Positions 1 through 5,981 of a stretch of DNA of 6,538 nucleotides are shown piece after piece (the stretch's first letter is position 1; each line of letters starts with the position of its first letter). This DNA comes from Chloroflexota bacterium. Its GTDB lineage: Bacteria; Chloroflexota; Limnocylindria; Limnocylindrales; CSP1-4. A model generated the notes under the pieces. The model ran no database searches. It was given only the letters and a program-made list of their open reading frames with translations, and was not told the DNA's origin. The DNA lies in assembly GCA_021789355.1 (NCBI GenBank), contig JAJYJR010000338.1:1-6538 (forward strand). The letters are read 5' to 3'. The translations under genes were made by a program, and so were the position numbers.

Positions 1-321
1 TTCGATCTCGCCGTCCCGCCAGCGGCTGAGCGTGAACATGACGGTCTCCGTCGGAACCTCGGGCACGGAGACGTTTTCGCGTGCCAGGAGCTGCACCAGC
101 GCCTGGGCGATCTCCGCCCGGTTCCGTCCGTAGGAGACGCGCAGGACATGGGCGGTCTCCAGCACTGACAGGATCGACAGGGCCAGTGGCCGGTCGGAGT
201 CGATCACGGTCGCCGCCGCCGCGGCGCGTGCGGGGTCGTCGCCGACGAGGTACCGCACGACCACGTTGGTGTCGATGTAGGCGACCCCGGCGGGCGACTC
301 TCGGACGCGCCGTGGGGTCAT
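1..321 (-). CDS. PIN-domain ribonuclease toxin (VapC-like), C-terminus cut by window edge
   Basis: Reading the minus strand from the ATG at 321 gives 107 residues with no stop before base 1, so the 3' end is missing. A PIN-fold start is visible: a hydrophobic strand then the YIDTN motif with the first metal-binding Asp at residue 17, and LSILSVLETAHVL with a second acidic residue, Glu55. The third and fourth acidic residues of the active site would lie beyond the edge and cannot be checked. PIN toxins of this type are Mg/Mn-dependent RNases that cut tRNA, rRNA or mRNA and are neutralised by the antitoxin encoded just upstream. The start is fixed by a 4-bp ATGA overlap with the AbrB-type gene (stop at 320-318), an arrangement typical of toxin-antitoxin pairs. 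An AAGGA sits 12 nt upstream at 334-338, rather far, so translational coupling is likely. The family is clear; the RNA target is unknown. Confidence 0.85.
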   Translation of the reverse strand, partial: MTPRRVRESPAGVAYIDTNVVVRYLVGDDPARAAAAATVIDSDRPLALSILSVLETAHVLRVSYGRNRAEIAQALVQLLARENVSVPEVPTETVMFTLSRWRDGEIE

Positions 322-638
322 CGCGGAGTGTTGTCCTTGCCGGGTTCGGGTGTGGGGAGGGGCCGGGGCGCCGAGGCACGCTCGTCCTCGGCAACGCCGC
401 GCGCCACCGCCTCGTCTTCCCCGGCGCCCGGCGCCGCGGAGCCGGGCCCGTGCTGCCCTGCCAGCGCGCCAAGCAGCGACCGGCGATGCGGTCCGGGCAC
501 GAACGTCACCACGAGCCGACCGTGCTCGATCGACTGGACCGCCACGTCCCGCGGCCGGATTCCCAGCCGCTCACGGATGGGCTTCTCGATCGTGATCTGC
601 CCGCGTTCACCTACCAGGACGCCGGTTCCATATCCCAT
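318..638 (-). CDS. AbrB/SpoVT-type antitoxin (VapB-like) with a long C-terminal tail
   Basis: This 106-residue protein has a swapped-hairpin AbrB DNA-binding domain at about residues 5-47: VGERGQITIEKPIRERLGI, then a GRLVVTF strand. That domain dimerises and binds operator DNA in small transcription factors and antitoxins. After it comes HRRSLLGALAG (51-61), then about 45 residues rich in Ala, Gly, Pro and Glu (62-106) that look disordered. In VapB-type antitoxins the C-terminal part wraps the toxin and blocks its active site, so the tail probably has that role, but its length is unusual. The stop codon overlaps the PIN toxin start by 4 bp. The first in-frame ATG (638) has no convincing ribosome-binding site. 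A promoter-like pair at 645-673 would place transcription initiation essentially at this ATG, suggesting a leaderless message. Autoregulation of the pair is expected from the family and not shown here. Confidence 0.85.
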   Translation of the reverse strand: MGYGTGVLVGERGQITIEKPIRERLGIRPRDVAVQSIEHGRLVVTFVPGPHRRSLLGALAGQHGPGSAAPGAGEDEAVARGVAEDERASAPRPLPTPEPGKDNTPR

Positions 639-644
639 GCCATG

Positions 645-673
645 AGTATGCGCGCCCTGGAGCGCACCGGCAA
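645..673 (-). promoter_or_regulatory. Candidate promoter for the AbrB/PIN pair, near-leaderless
   Basis: On the minus strand, TTGCCG (673-668) is followed after 17 nt by CATACT (650-645). Each matches the sigma-70 consensus at 4 of 6 positions, and the spacing is ideal. The -10 element ends 6 nt before the ATG at 638, so initiation would fall at or next to the start codon. That agrees with the lack of a Shine-Dalgarno sequence there. Chance matches are possible, and no transcript evidence is available. Confidence 0.35.
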
Positions 674-683
674 CCGCGTTCGG

Positions 684-1388
684 TCAGGGCGCGGCGGGAT
701 CGATGTACCGGCACCGGGGGGCGACCGGGCAGCGCGCGCAGGCCGGTTTGCGGGCGGAACAGGTCCTGCGCCCGTGCGTGATCAGGTTGACGTGCGCCTC
801 GTACATCCGGTCGCGCGGGAAGACCTCGAGGGCGATGTCGTGGGCGCGGTCGGCCGGAGTGCCCGCCGGGACCAGCCCGATCCGCGTGGTGACCCGGTGG
901 ACATGCGTGTCGACCGGCATCAGTGGCAGCCCGAAGCAGAACAGCAGGACCACCGACGCGGTCTTGGGCCCCACGCCGTCGAGGCGCACCAGCCAGTCCC
1001 GCGCCTCCCGCGGCTCCATTGCCGCCAGGAAGTCGAGCGCGTAGTCGCCGCGCTCCTCGCGGATCCGCCGCAGCACACCCTGGATGCGGGGTGCCTTCTG
1101 CCGTGCGAGTCCGCCGGAGACGATGGCCGACGCGACCTCCTCGACCGGCGCACGGGCGACGGCGTCCCAGCCCGGGAGCCGGCTGGCCAGCTCGTCGAAC
1201 GCCCGCTCGGCGTTGAGGTCGCTGGTGTGCTGCGACAGGATGGTGAGGATCAACTCGTCGGTCGGTGGGCGGCGTGGCTGCCACTCGGGGATGCCGTACA
1301 GCTCGCGGAGCGCCCCCAGCACGAACGAGACGAGGCCCGGACGCGCCTCTCCCCCCGCGGCCACCCGCCGGGGGGCACGGGCGGTCAA
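684..1388 (-). CDS. nth: Endonuclease III-type DNA glycosylase/AP lyase with [4Fe-4S] cluster
   Basis: Base-excision-repair enzyme of the HhH-GPD superfamily, expected to excise oxidised pyrimidines and nick the abasic site. From the TTG at 1388 the protein is 234 residues, a normal Nth length. The helix-hairpin-helix LDGVGPKTASVV carries the catalytic Lys at about residue 142. VDTHVHRV holds the catalytic Asp at about 160. The C-terminal CSARKPACARCPVAPRC has the exact C-x6-C-x2-C-x5-C spacing of the iron-sulfur cluster (Cys 210, 217, 220, 226). The usual LSAQATD segment of E. coli Nth reads LSQHTSD here. The TTG start is chosen because it overlaps the glycerate kinase stop by 4 bp (TTGA) and has GGAG 8 nt upstream. 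The frame is open further upstream, but that part is Arg/Gly-rich shadow of the kinase. GTG codons at 1364 and 1322 are alternative starts. Family certain; exact substrate range (Nth versus a divergent relative) less so. Confidence 0.9.
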   Translation of the reverse strand: MTARAPRRVAAGGEARPGLVSFVLGALRELYGIPEWQPRRPPTDELILTILSQHTSDLNAERAFDELASRLPGWDAVARAPVEEVASAIVSGGLARQKAPRIQGVLRRIREERGDYALDFLAAMEPREARDWLVRLDGVGPKTASVVLLFCFGLPLMPVDTHVHRVTTRIGLVPAGTPADRAHDIALEVFPRDRMYEAHVNLITHGRRTCSARKPACARCPVAPRCRYIDPAAP

Positions 1389-2557
1389 CCCATTCGCTCC
1401 GCGATCCGTCCGCCCAGCGACACGAGCCGGGCCACGCGCTCCGCGGCGCGCTCGATCGGTGCCGCCCCGGCGGCCATGGCCGCCTCGAGGCCGCGGTGGT
1501 CCTCGCACGCCGGCAGGACCACGGCGTCCAGCGCGGCCAGGGCCTCGATCCCGTCCGGCTCGGTGCTGCCGGCGATCGCCACGCACGGAACTCCGGCATG
1601 CCGCGCCCGCCGCGCCACGCCGAAGGCGGTCTTGCCGAAGGCGGTCTGCGCGTCCACGCGGCCCTCGCCGGTGAGCACCAGTGATGAACCGGCCAGGCGG
1701 TCCCCGAAGTGAACCAGTGCCATCACTTCTTCGACACCGCGACGCACGGGGAGCGCGGCGAAGTGGCCGGCGATGGCGAGGAGGCCGGCCACCGTCCCGC
1801 CCGCCGCGCCGGCACCCGGCACGTCTCTGATGCTGCGCCCCGCGGCCGCCTCGAGCACGTCCGCGTAGTGCGCGAGCGCGGCGTCGAGCTCCCGGACCTG
1901 CGTCGGGGAGGCGCCCTTCTGCGGCCCGTAGACGGCCGCGGCGCCGTCCGGCCCGAGGAGCGGGTTGGTCACGTCGGAGGCGATCGTGAGGCGGACCTCG
2001 GCAAGGAGGGGTGAGAGGCCGCGCAGGTCCACGCGGGCCAGCCGGGCGAGCATGGCACCGCCGGGCGGCAACTCGTCGCCGTTCGCGTCGAGCAACCGTG
2101 CGCCCAGCGCAGCGAGGATCCCGGCACCGCCGTCGGTGGTCGCGCTCCCGCCGACTCCCAGGACGATGTCGCGAACGCCGAGCCCGATGGCGGCGGCGAG
2201 CGTGAGGCCGGTTCCGAAGGTGCTCGCGGCCCCGGGATCCCGCTCGTCCGGGCCCACTCGCGCGAGGCCCGAGGCGTCGGCCAGCTCGACCACTCCGCGT
2301 TCGCCCGAGCGCAGGAAGCGCGCGTCGATGGCCCGGTCAAGCGGATCGCGGGAGGCCGCGGGCAGCCGCTGCCAGCCCGGATCGGCCGCCAGCAGGGCGT
2401 CGAGCAGGCCGGCCCCGCCGTCGGACAAGGGGCAGCGATCGATCGCGTCGTCGGGCCGTGCCCTCGTCCACCCCGTCGCCATCGCGCCAGCGACCTGCAC
2501 GCTGGTCAGGGAGCCCTTGTACGAGTCGGGCGCGACCAGCACGCGCAGCGGCGTCAT
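1385..2557 (-). CDS. glxK: Glycerate kinase, GlxK/GarK family (type I)
   Basis: Phosphorylates D-glycerate with ATP, in this family normally to 2-phosphoglycerate, in the cytoplasm. The 390 residues are close to the family's usual 370-385 and carry its signature blocks in order: VAPDSYKGSL (8-17), PLSDGGAG (43-50), LGVGGSATTDGGAG (133-146), SDVTNPLLGPDGAA (194-207), YGPQKGA (210-216), GAGAAGG (248-254) and LTGEGRVDAQT (295-305) with GKT at 308-310. The second block reads DGGAG where E. coli GarK has DGGEGT; I recall similar DGGPG forms in actinobacterial homologues, so this marks a subfamily and not a defect. The gene follows the USP-GpgS fusion by 61 bp with GAGGG 7 nt before the ATG, and its stop overlaps the nth start. 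Next to two glycerate-using glycosyltransferases, it probably connects free glycerate with the phosphoglycerate pool, either recycling glycerate released from the solute or competing for it. Family assignment is secure; 2- versus 3-phosphoglycerate as product is not settled. Confidence 0.93.
   Translation of the reverse strand: MTPLRVLVAPDSYKGSLTSVQVAGAMATGWTRARPDDAIDRCPLSDGGAGLLDALLAADPGWQRLPAASRDPLDRAIDARFLRSGERGVVELADASGLARVGPDERDPGAASTFGTGLTLAAAIGLGVRDIVLGVGGSATTDGGAGILAALGARLLDANGDELPPGGAMLARLARVDLRGLSPLLAEVRLTIASDVTNPLLGPDGAAAVYGPQKGASPTQVRELDAALAHYADVLEAAAGRSIRDVPGAGAAGGTVAGLLAIAGHFAALPVRRGVEEVMALVHFGDRLAGSSLVLTGEGRVDAQTAFGKTAFGVARRARHAGVPCVAIAGSTEPDGIEALAALDAVVLPACEDHRGLEAAMAAGAAPIERAAERVARLVSLGGRIAERMG
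1397..1400 (-). promoter_or_regulatory. Ribosome-binding site for the TTG-started nth gene
   Basis: GGAG on the minus strand lies 8 nt upstream of the TTG at 1388, inside the last codons of the glycerate kinase. With the 4-bp stop/start overlap it decides the choice of TTG over longer or shorter starts. Confidence 0.55.
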
Positions 2558-2564
2558 GAACGCG

Positions 2565-2569
2565 CCCTC
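2565..2569 (-). promoter_or_regulatory. Ribosome-binding site of the glycerate kinase
   Basis: GAGGG on the minus strand with 7 nt to the ATG at 2557. It supports that start and independent ribosome loading after the 61-bp gap. Confidence 0.55.
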
Positions 2570-2577
2570 GTGCCCCG

Positions 2578-2593
2578 GCCCGGTGACCCGGGC
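2578..2593 (-). other. Short perfect inverted repeat between gpgS and glycerate kinase
   Basis: GCCCGG-GTCA-CCGGGC on the minus-strand RNA can form a 6-bp all-GC stem with a 4-nt loop in the 61-bp gap, ending 8 nt before the kinase ribosome-binding site. No run of T follows, so it is not a canonical terminator. It could tune stability or translation of the downstream message, or be chance in such GC-rich DNA. Confidence 0.3.
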
Positions 2594-2618
2594 GAGTCGG
2601 CTGCCCCGCCGGCGACGC

Positions 2619-4586
2619 TCACGACGTGGCCTTTCGCCGTTCCAGGTACTCCGGGATCCGGATCATGGGCGGCCGCTCCTGGTCGGCCAGCTCGATGACC
2701 TCCAGCGAGAGCCGGTTCGGCGAGGAGCGCGGCAGCTTCATGGTCGAGCCGAGCTCCGCGAAGAGGTGCGCCCGGTGCCGCTCCTCGAGCCGCTTCATGA
2801 CCGCCTGCAGGATCACGAAGCTCATGCGCGAGAGCCCCTCGAGCTCCTGGTTGCGGTGGACCCGGCGCTCGAGGTCGACCTGTCCCAGCCCCTCCAGGCC
2901 CACCCGCTCGATGGCGTCCATCAGGTGGCCCATCTCGACCGCGTAGCCGGTGAAGAAGGGGATGGTCTCGAGCAGCGTGCGCCGTCCGGCGTACTCCCCG
3001 GCCAGCGGCTGGATCATCCCCGAGAGCTCGGGAAAGAAGAGGTTGATCAGGGGCCGCGCGACGAGCTCGGTGACGCGGCCGCCGCCGCCCTCGCGGAGCA
3101 CCCCGCCCTCCACGATGGGCCGCTGGTAGTAGCCCTTGACGTACTGGATGCGCGACTCCGTCAGCAGCGGACCGAGGGTGCCGTATGCCATGCGCGGCTC
3201 CCAGTCCTGCACGTCGGTGTCGCACCAGACCACCAGGTCGCCCGTGGTCTCGTAGAGGCTCTTCCAGAGCGCCTCGCCCTTGCCCCGGTACGACCCGTAC
3301 GCGGGCAGTACGTCGGGATGCCGCACCACGCGCGCGCCCTCGCCGGCCGCGATGGAGCAGGTGTCATCGGTGGAGGCCGAGTCGATCACCAGCAGCTCGT
3401 CCACCAGCGGAACCTGTTCCATCAGCGCCTCGCGCGCGGTCCGCACGATGGGGCCCACCGTGGCCGCCTCGTTGAGCGTGGGCAGCACCAGGCTGATCGT
3501 GACGTTCTGGCGCTCCTTGAGCGCGACCAGGCGGTGCAGATCGGCGAACTCGCCGTGGTGGTAGTTCGATTCGGCGAACCAGCGGTCGACCCTGGCCGGG
3601 ACGCTGCGCACCTGCTCGGCCGCCCGATCGACCGACTCGAGCGTCTCGGCCTGCTGCGCGGCGCGCTCGAAGGTGGCATGGCTGGGCGCTTCCTTGGTCC
3701 GCACCACGATCACCGTCGTGCGGGCCTTCTGCGCGATGGCCTCGGGAAGCACCCCGAACAGGCCGCCGGACGCCGCTGCCGGGCCCTGGCTCCGGCCGGG
3801 CGTCGCGGCGCGACCCGCGCTTGCGGCCGCCGGCGCCGTGCCGCTGGCACCGCGCTGCGCGACCGACGCCCCCATCACGAGCAGGTCGGCAGACTCCGCC
3901 TCCCGCAGGATCGCGTTCCGCACGTGCAGCGCCTCGCGCACGAGCGGGACCGAGCGGCCCCGGGCGTGCTGGCGGATGAACCCCTGGAGCGCCCGCTCGG
4001 CCTGCGCGCGAACGGGCTCCCCGGCGCCCGGAGGCAGGATGTGGAGGACCGCCACCTCCGCGTCCATGCGGCGACCGAGCGCGTCGGCGAACCGGAGCGC
4101 CAGCTCGGCGTGGGGACCGCCGCGGACGGGGACCAGGATCCTGCGCACCTCGCCGACACCGCGCTGCTTCACCACGGCGATGTCGCACGGCGCGTCCCGG
4201 ACGACCGCGTCGATGGTCGGCGTGAACACGGCCTGTGCGCCGCGACGCCCGCCCGGCGTGCCGCTCCAGCCGAACACGATCAGGTCGGCGTCCTCCTCGG
4301 CCGCGGTCTCCTGGATCCCCTCGGCGGCGCGCCTCCCGATCCGGACCAGCGTGCGCAGTTCCACGCCCTCCGGCACGAAGTCCTGAACCTGCTGGAGCAG
4401 GCGGCGCGCGTGGCGGGCGCGCGTGGCGCCCTCCGACATCGGCACGCCCTCGGGGATCTCCACGATCCCGAGCGCGATGAGGTACCCGCCGCGGTCCATG
4501 ACGGAAGCGCCGATGCGGACCAGGTCCGCGGCGGTGCGCGGGTTGGCGAGCGGGATCAGGATGCGCCCGGGGAGATGGGCGGTCAT
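2619..4586 (-). CDS. gpgS: Fusion: two universal stress protein domains plus glucosyl-3-phosphoglycerate synthase
   Basis: One continuous 655-residue frame. Residues 5-140 and 148-297 are two USP-like alpha/beta domains (GRILIPLANP and RRILVPVRGG first strands; ADLIVFGWSG and ADLLVMGAS; CDIAVVK and TVIVVRTK last strands). Residues about 330-655 match GpgS, the retaining GT-A enzyme (GT81) that joins NDP-glucose to 3-phosphoglycerate, the first step to glucosylglycerate. Its signatures are TISLVLPTLNEAATV (363-377), RGKGEALWKSL (434-444), the metal-binding DTD (456-458), GGGRVTELVARPL (501-513), PLAGEYAGRR (527-536), GYAVEMG (547-553) and VHRNQ (576-580). The ATG at 4586 overlaps the preceding stop by 4 bp and has AGGGA 10 nt upstream; there is no good separate start for the GpgS part. 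Neither USP domain keeps a clean G-x2-G-x9-G(S/T) ATP loop, and the second has an Ala/Gly-rich insert near 247-275. I infer a stress-linked regulatory or scaffolding role for the USP half. Glucosyl transfer is likely; the sugar donor is untested. Confidence 0.9.
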   Translation of the reverse strand: MTAHLPGRILIPLANPRTAADLVRIGASVMDRGGYLIALGIVEIPEGVPMSEGATRARHARRLLQQVQDFVPEGVELRTLVRIGRRAAEGIQETAAEEDADLIVFGWSGTPGGRRGAQAVFTPTIDAVVRDAPCDIAVVKQRGVGEVRRILVPVRGGPHAELALRFADALGRRMDAEVAVLHILPPGAGEPVRAQAERALQGFIRQHARGRSVPLVREALHVRNAILREAESADLLVMGASVAQRGASGTAPAAASAGRAATPGRSQGPAAASGGLFGVLPEAIAQKARTTVIVVRTKEAPSHATFERAAQQAETLESVDRAAEQVRSVPARVDRWFAESNYHHGEFADLHRLVALKERQNVTISLVLPTLNEAATVGPIVRTAREALMEQVPLVDELLVIDSASTDDTCSIAAGEGARVVRHPDVLPAYGSYRGKGEALWKSLYETTGDLVVWCDTDVQDWEPRMAYGTLGPLLTESRIQYVKGYYQRPIVEGGVLREGGGGRVTELVARPLINLFFPELSGMIQPLAGEYAGRRTLLETIPFFTGYAVEMGHLMDAIERVGLEGLGQVDLERRVHRNQELEGLSRMSFVILQAVMKRLEERHRAHLFAELGSTMKLPRSSPNRLSLEVIELADQERPPMIRIPEYLERRKATS

Positions 4587-5953
4587 GTGGGTGCGTTCCC
4601 TGCCACCGGCCCGTCGCCGTCCGCCTGCGCAACCTCCTGCCAGCGCGAGACAAGGTAGGACTTGGCCAGCTCGAAGGCGCGAGCCTGCCGCTCGACCACG
4701 GCCTCCGCCTGCTCCCCGCCCAGGTCCCGCACCTCCAGCAGGAGGCCGGCCACGCGGCCGAAATAGAGCGGGACGAGGGCGGCCACCAGCCGATCCACCG
4801 GCAGCACGCGGCGGCGGGCGGCCACGCATACGTCGTACACCACGCGCGCCCAGGCCTCGTCGGGGAACGCGAAGTCGCCTGGCTCGAGGGGGCGTGGGGC
4901 GTCGGCACGGGCGGCGCGGTCGGCGGCGGCGCCCGCGTCGCTGGCGAGCTCGCGCACCAGCTCGGCGGTCTGTGGGGCGAGCATCAGGTCCCATTGCTCG
5001 GCCTGCGCCAGGCGGCCTCGGTGGAACTCCTCCAGGAGCCGCAGGAAGTCGATCTGCAGGGGGGGCGGCTCGACGATCCGCTCGAAGCCGTACGCGGGGA
5101 CGTCGTGCGAGCCGCGCACCTGCAGCCAGCGGTCGGCGTGGCGCTCGGTGAGCCGGAGGATGGTGGAGAGGACCTGGCTGAACATGGGACCAAGGTCCGA
5201 TCCCGGATCCTTGGGGTCGTGCACCTTGGCCCCCAGGCGGGCCTGGCACACGGCGAACCCACCGGCGATCGCGGTGGTCGTCATCCAGATGTCGACGCCG
5301 AACCGGCTGACGTCGGGGGTCCAGTCGTCCCGCTCCAGGTAGTGGTCCACCAGGTCGCCGCTGACGCCGAAGTCGCCGCCGATGGGCTGGCGGATGCGCA
5401 GCCCGTAGAGGGCGCGGGTCAGTGGGTACGTGACGGTGTTCGTGATCGTCCCGTCGTTCTTGTGACGGGCGTAGAGCGGCGACACGAAGTCAAAGCCGCC
5501 TTTCAGGATGGGCCCGGCCAGGAGCTCGATCCACTCGGGCAGGATCGAGCGGAGGTCCGAGTCGACCACCACCAGCGCCTGCACTTCGAGCGCGCGGGCG
5601 ATCTCGAACACGGTCCGCAGGGCCGCGCCCTTCCCGCCGACGCCGTCGACCTCGGGGTAGGTCAGGCTGATCCGCTGGAGCCGGTTGCGGGGACGCACCA
5701 GGAGGATCCGCTCGACGTAGTCGGGGGGCTCGGTCTCGACCACCACGCGTTGCGTGCCGTCGGGCGAGCCCGCGTCGGCGTTGACCAGCACCGGGCGCAG
5801 GTCGGGGAAGTACTGCACCAGGCCGGCCTGCGCGGCGCGCGCCACGTGGCCGATGGTGGCCGCGTTCCGGAAGCTCGGGATGCCCACCATGATGTCGGCG
5901 CGTCCCACGCGCTCGACGGCATCGCGGAGGGCCGGCGGGAGTGGCGACGGCAT
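4583..5953 (-). CDS. GT78-like glycosyltransferase, putative glucosylglycerate/mannosylglycerate synthase
   Basis: 456 residues. The N-terminal GT-A fold shows IMVGIPSFRNAATIG (21-35), VNADAGSPDGT (57-67, nucleotide-sugar binding), GGKGAALRTVFE (106-117) and the metal-binding DSD at 131-133. Further on, RIRQPIGGDFGVSGD (186-200), FGVDIWMTTTAIAGG (218-232) and GAKVHDPKD (241-249, possible metal-ligand His245) line up, from memory, with the WIEQPLGGELL, WGIDTLYTFV and GKAH segments of the Rhodothermus mannosylglycerate synthase. The helical C-terminal part (about 300-456, with FAFPDEAWARVVYDV at 361-375) also resembles that enzyme's. GT78 enzymes and the related glucosylglycerate synthase transfer sugar from a nucleotide sugar directly to D-glycerate, without a phosphatase step. 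An Ala-rich stretch at 338-351 looks like a linker. The stop overlaps the USP-GpgS start, so the two transferases should be made together. Glucose versus mannose as donor cannot be read off; the GpgS neighbour favours glucose. A different acceptor remains possible. Confidence 0.75.
   Translation of the reverse strand: MPSPLPPALRDAVERVGRADIMVGIPSFRNAATIGHVARAAQAGLVQYFPDLRPVLVNADAGSPDGTQRVVVETEPPDYVERILLVRPRNRLQRISLTYPEVDGVGGKGAALRTVFEIARALEVQALVVVDSDLRSILPEWIELLAGPILKGGFDFVSPLYARHKNDGTITNTVTYPLTRALYGLRIRQPIGGDFGVSGDLVDHYLERDDWTPDVSRFGVDIWMTTTAIAGGFAVCQARLGAKVHDPKDPGSDLGPMFSQVLSTILRLTERHADRWLQVRGSHDVPAYGFERIVEPPPLQIDFLRLLEEFHRGRLAQAEQWDLMLAPQTAELVRELASDAGAAADRAARADAPRPLEPGDFAFPDEAWARVVYDVCVAARRRVLPVDRLVAALVPLYFGRVAGLLLEVRDLGGEQAEAVVERQARAFELAKSYLVSRWQEVAQADGDGPVAGNAPT
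4597..4601 (-). promoter_or_regulatory. Ribosome-binding site of the USP-GpgS fusion
   Basis: AGGGA on the minus strand with 10 nt to the ATG at 4586, inside the end of the preceding gene. It supports starting the fusion at the ATGA overlap. Confidence 0.45.
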
Positions 5954-5981
5954 GGCCCTACTGTAGTCCAGCCGGCCTCGA

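Noticed and set aside
1389..1586. Longer nth start at the ATG at 1586
   Set aside because: The added residues lack Nth similarity and duplicate coding sequence of the glycerate kinase C-terminus. The TTG at 1388 has a ribosome-binding site and stop overlap.
1510..1660. DGGAG at glycerate kinase residues 46-50 or its C-terminal Ala-rich segment as signs of a broken enzyme
   Set aside because: All other signature blocks are intact and the length is normal. The Glu replacement resembles a known-looking actinobacterial-type variant, so decay is not supported.
81..1712. A 543-codon open frame on the plus strand opposite the PIN, AbrB, nth and kinase genes
   Set aside because: Low-complexity composition, no domain, and antisense to four supported genes; another GC-driven shadow frame.
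2578..2593. Intrinsic terminator between gpgS and glycerate kinase
   Set aside because: The stem is only 6 bp and no T tract follows on the minus strand, so termination is unlikely. It is kept only as an inverted repeat.
1965..4658. An 897-codon open frame on the plus strand opposite gpgS and the glycerate kinase
   Set aside because: Its translation is Arg/Ala/Gly/Pro-rich with no recognisable domain, and it lies antisense to two genes with full family signatures. It is a product of very high GC at third codon positions.
4587..5249. Extension of the USP-GpgS frame upstream of 4586
   Set aside because: The extra 220 or so residues are Arg/Gly/Pro-rich and overlap the well-supported GT78-like gene in another frame. 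The USP fold begins right after the ATG at 4586.
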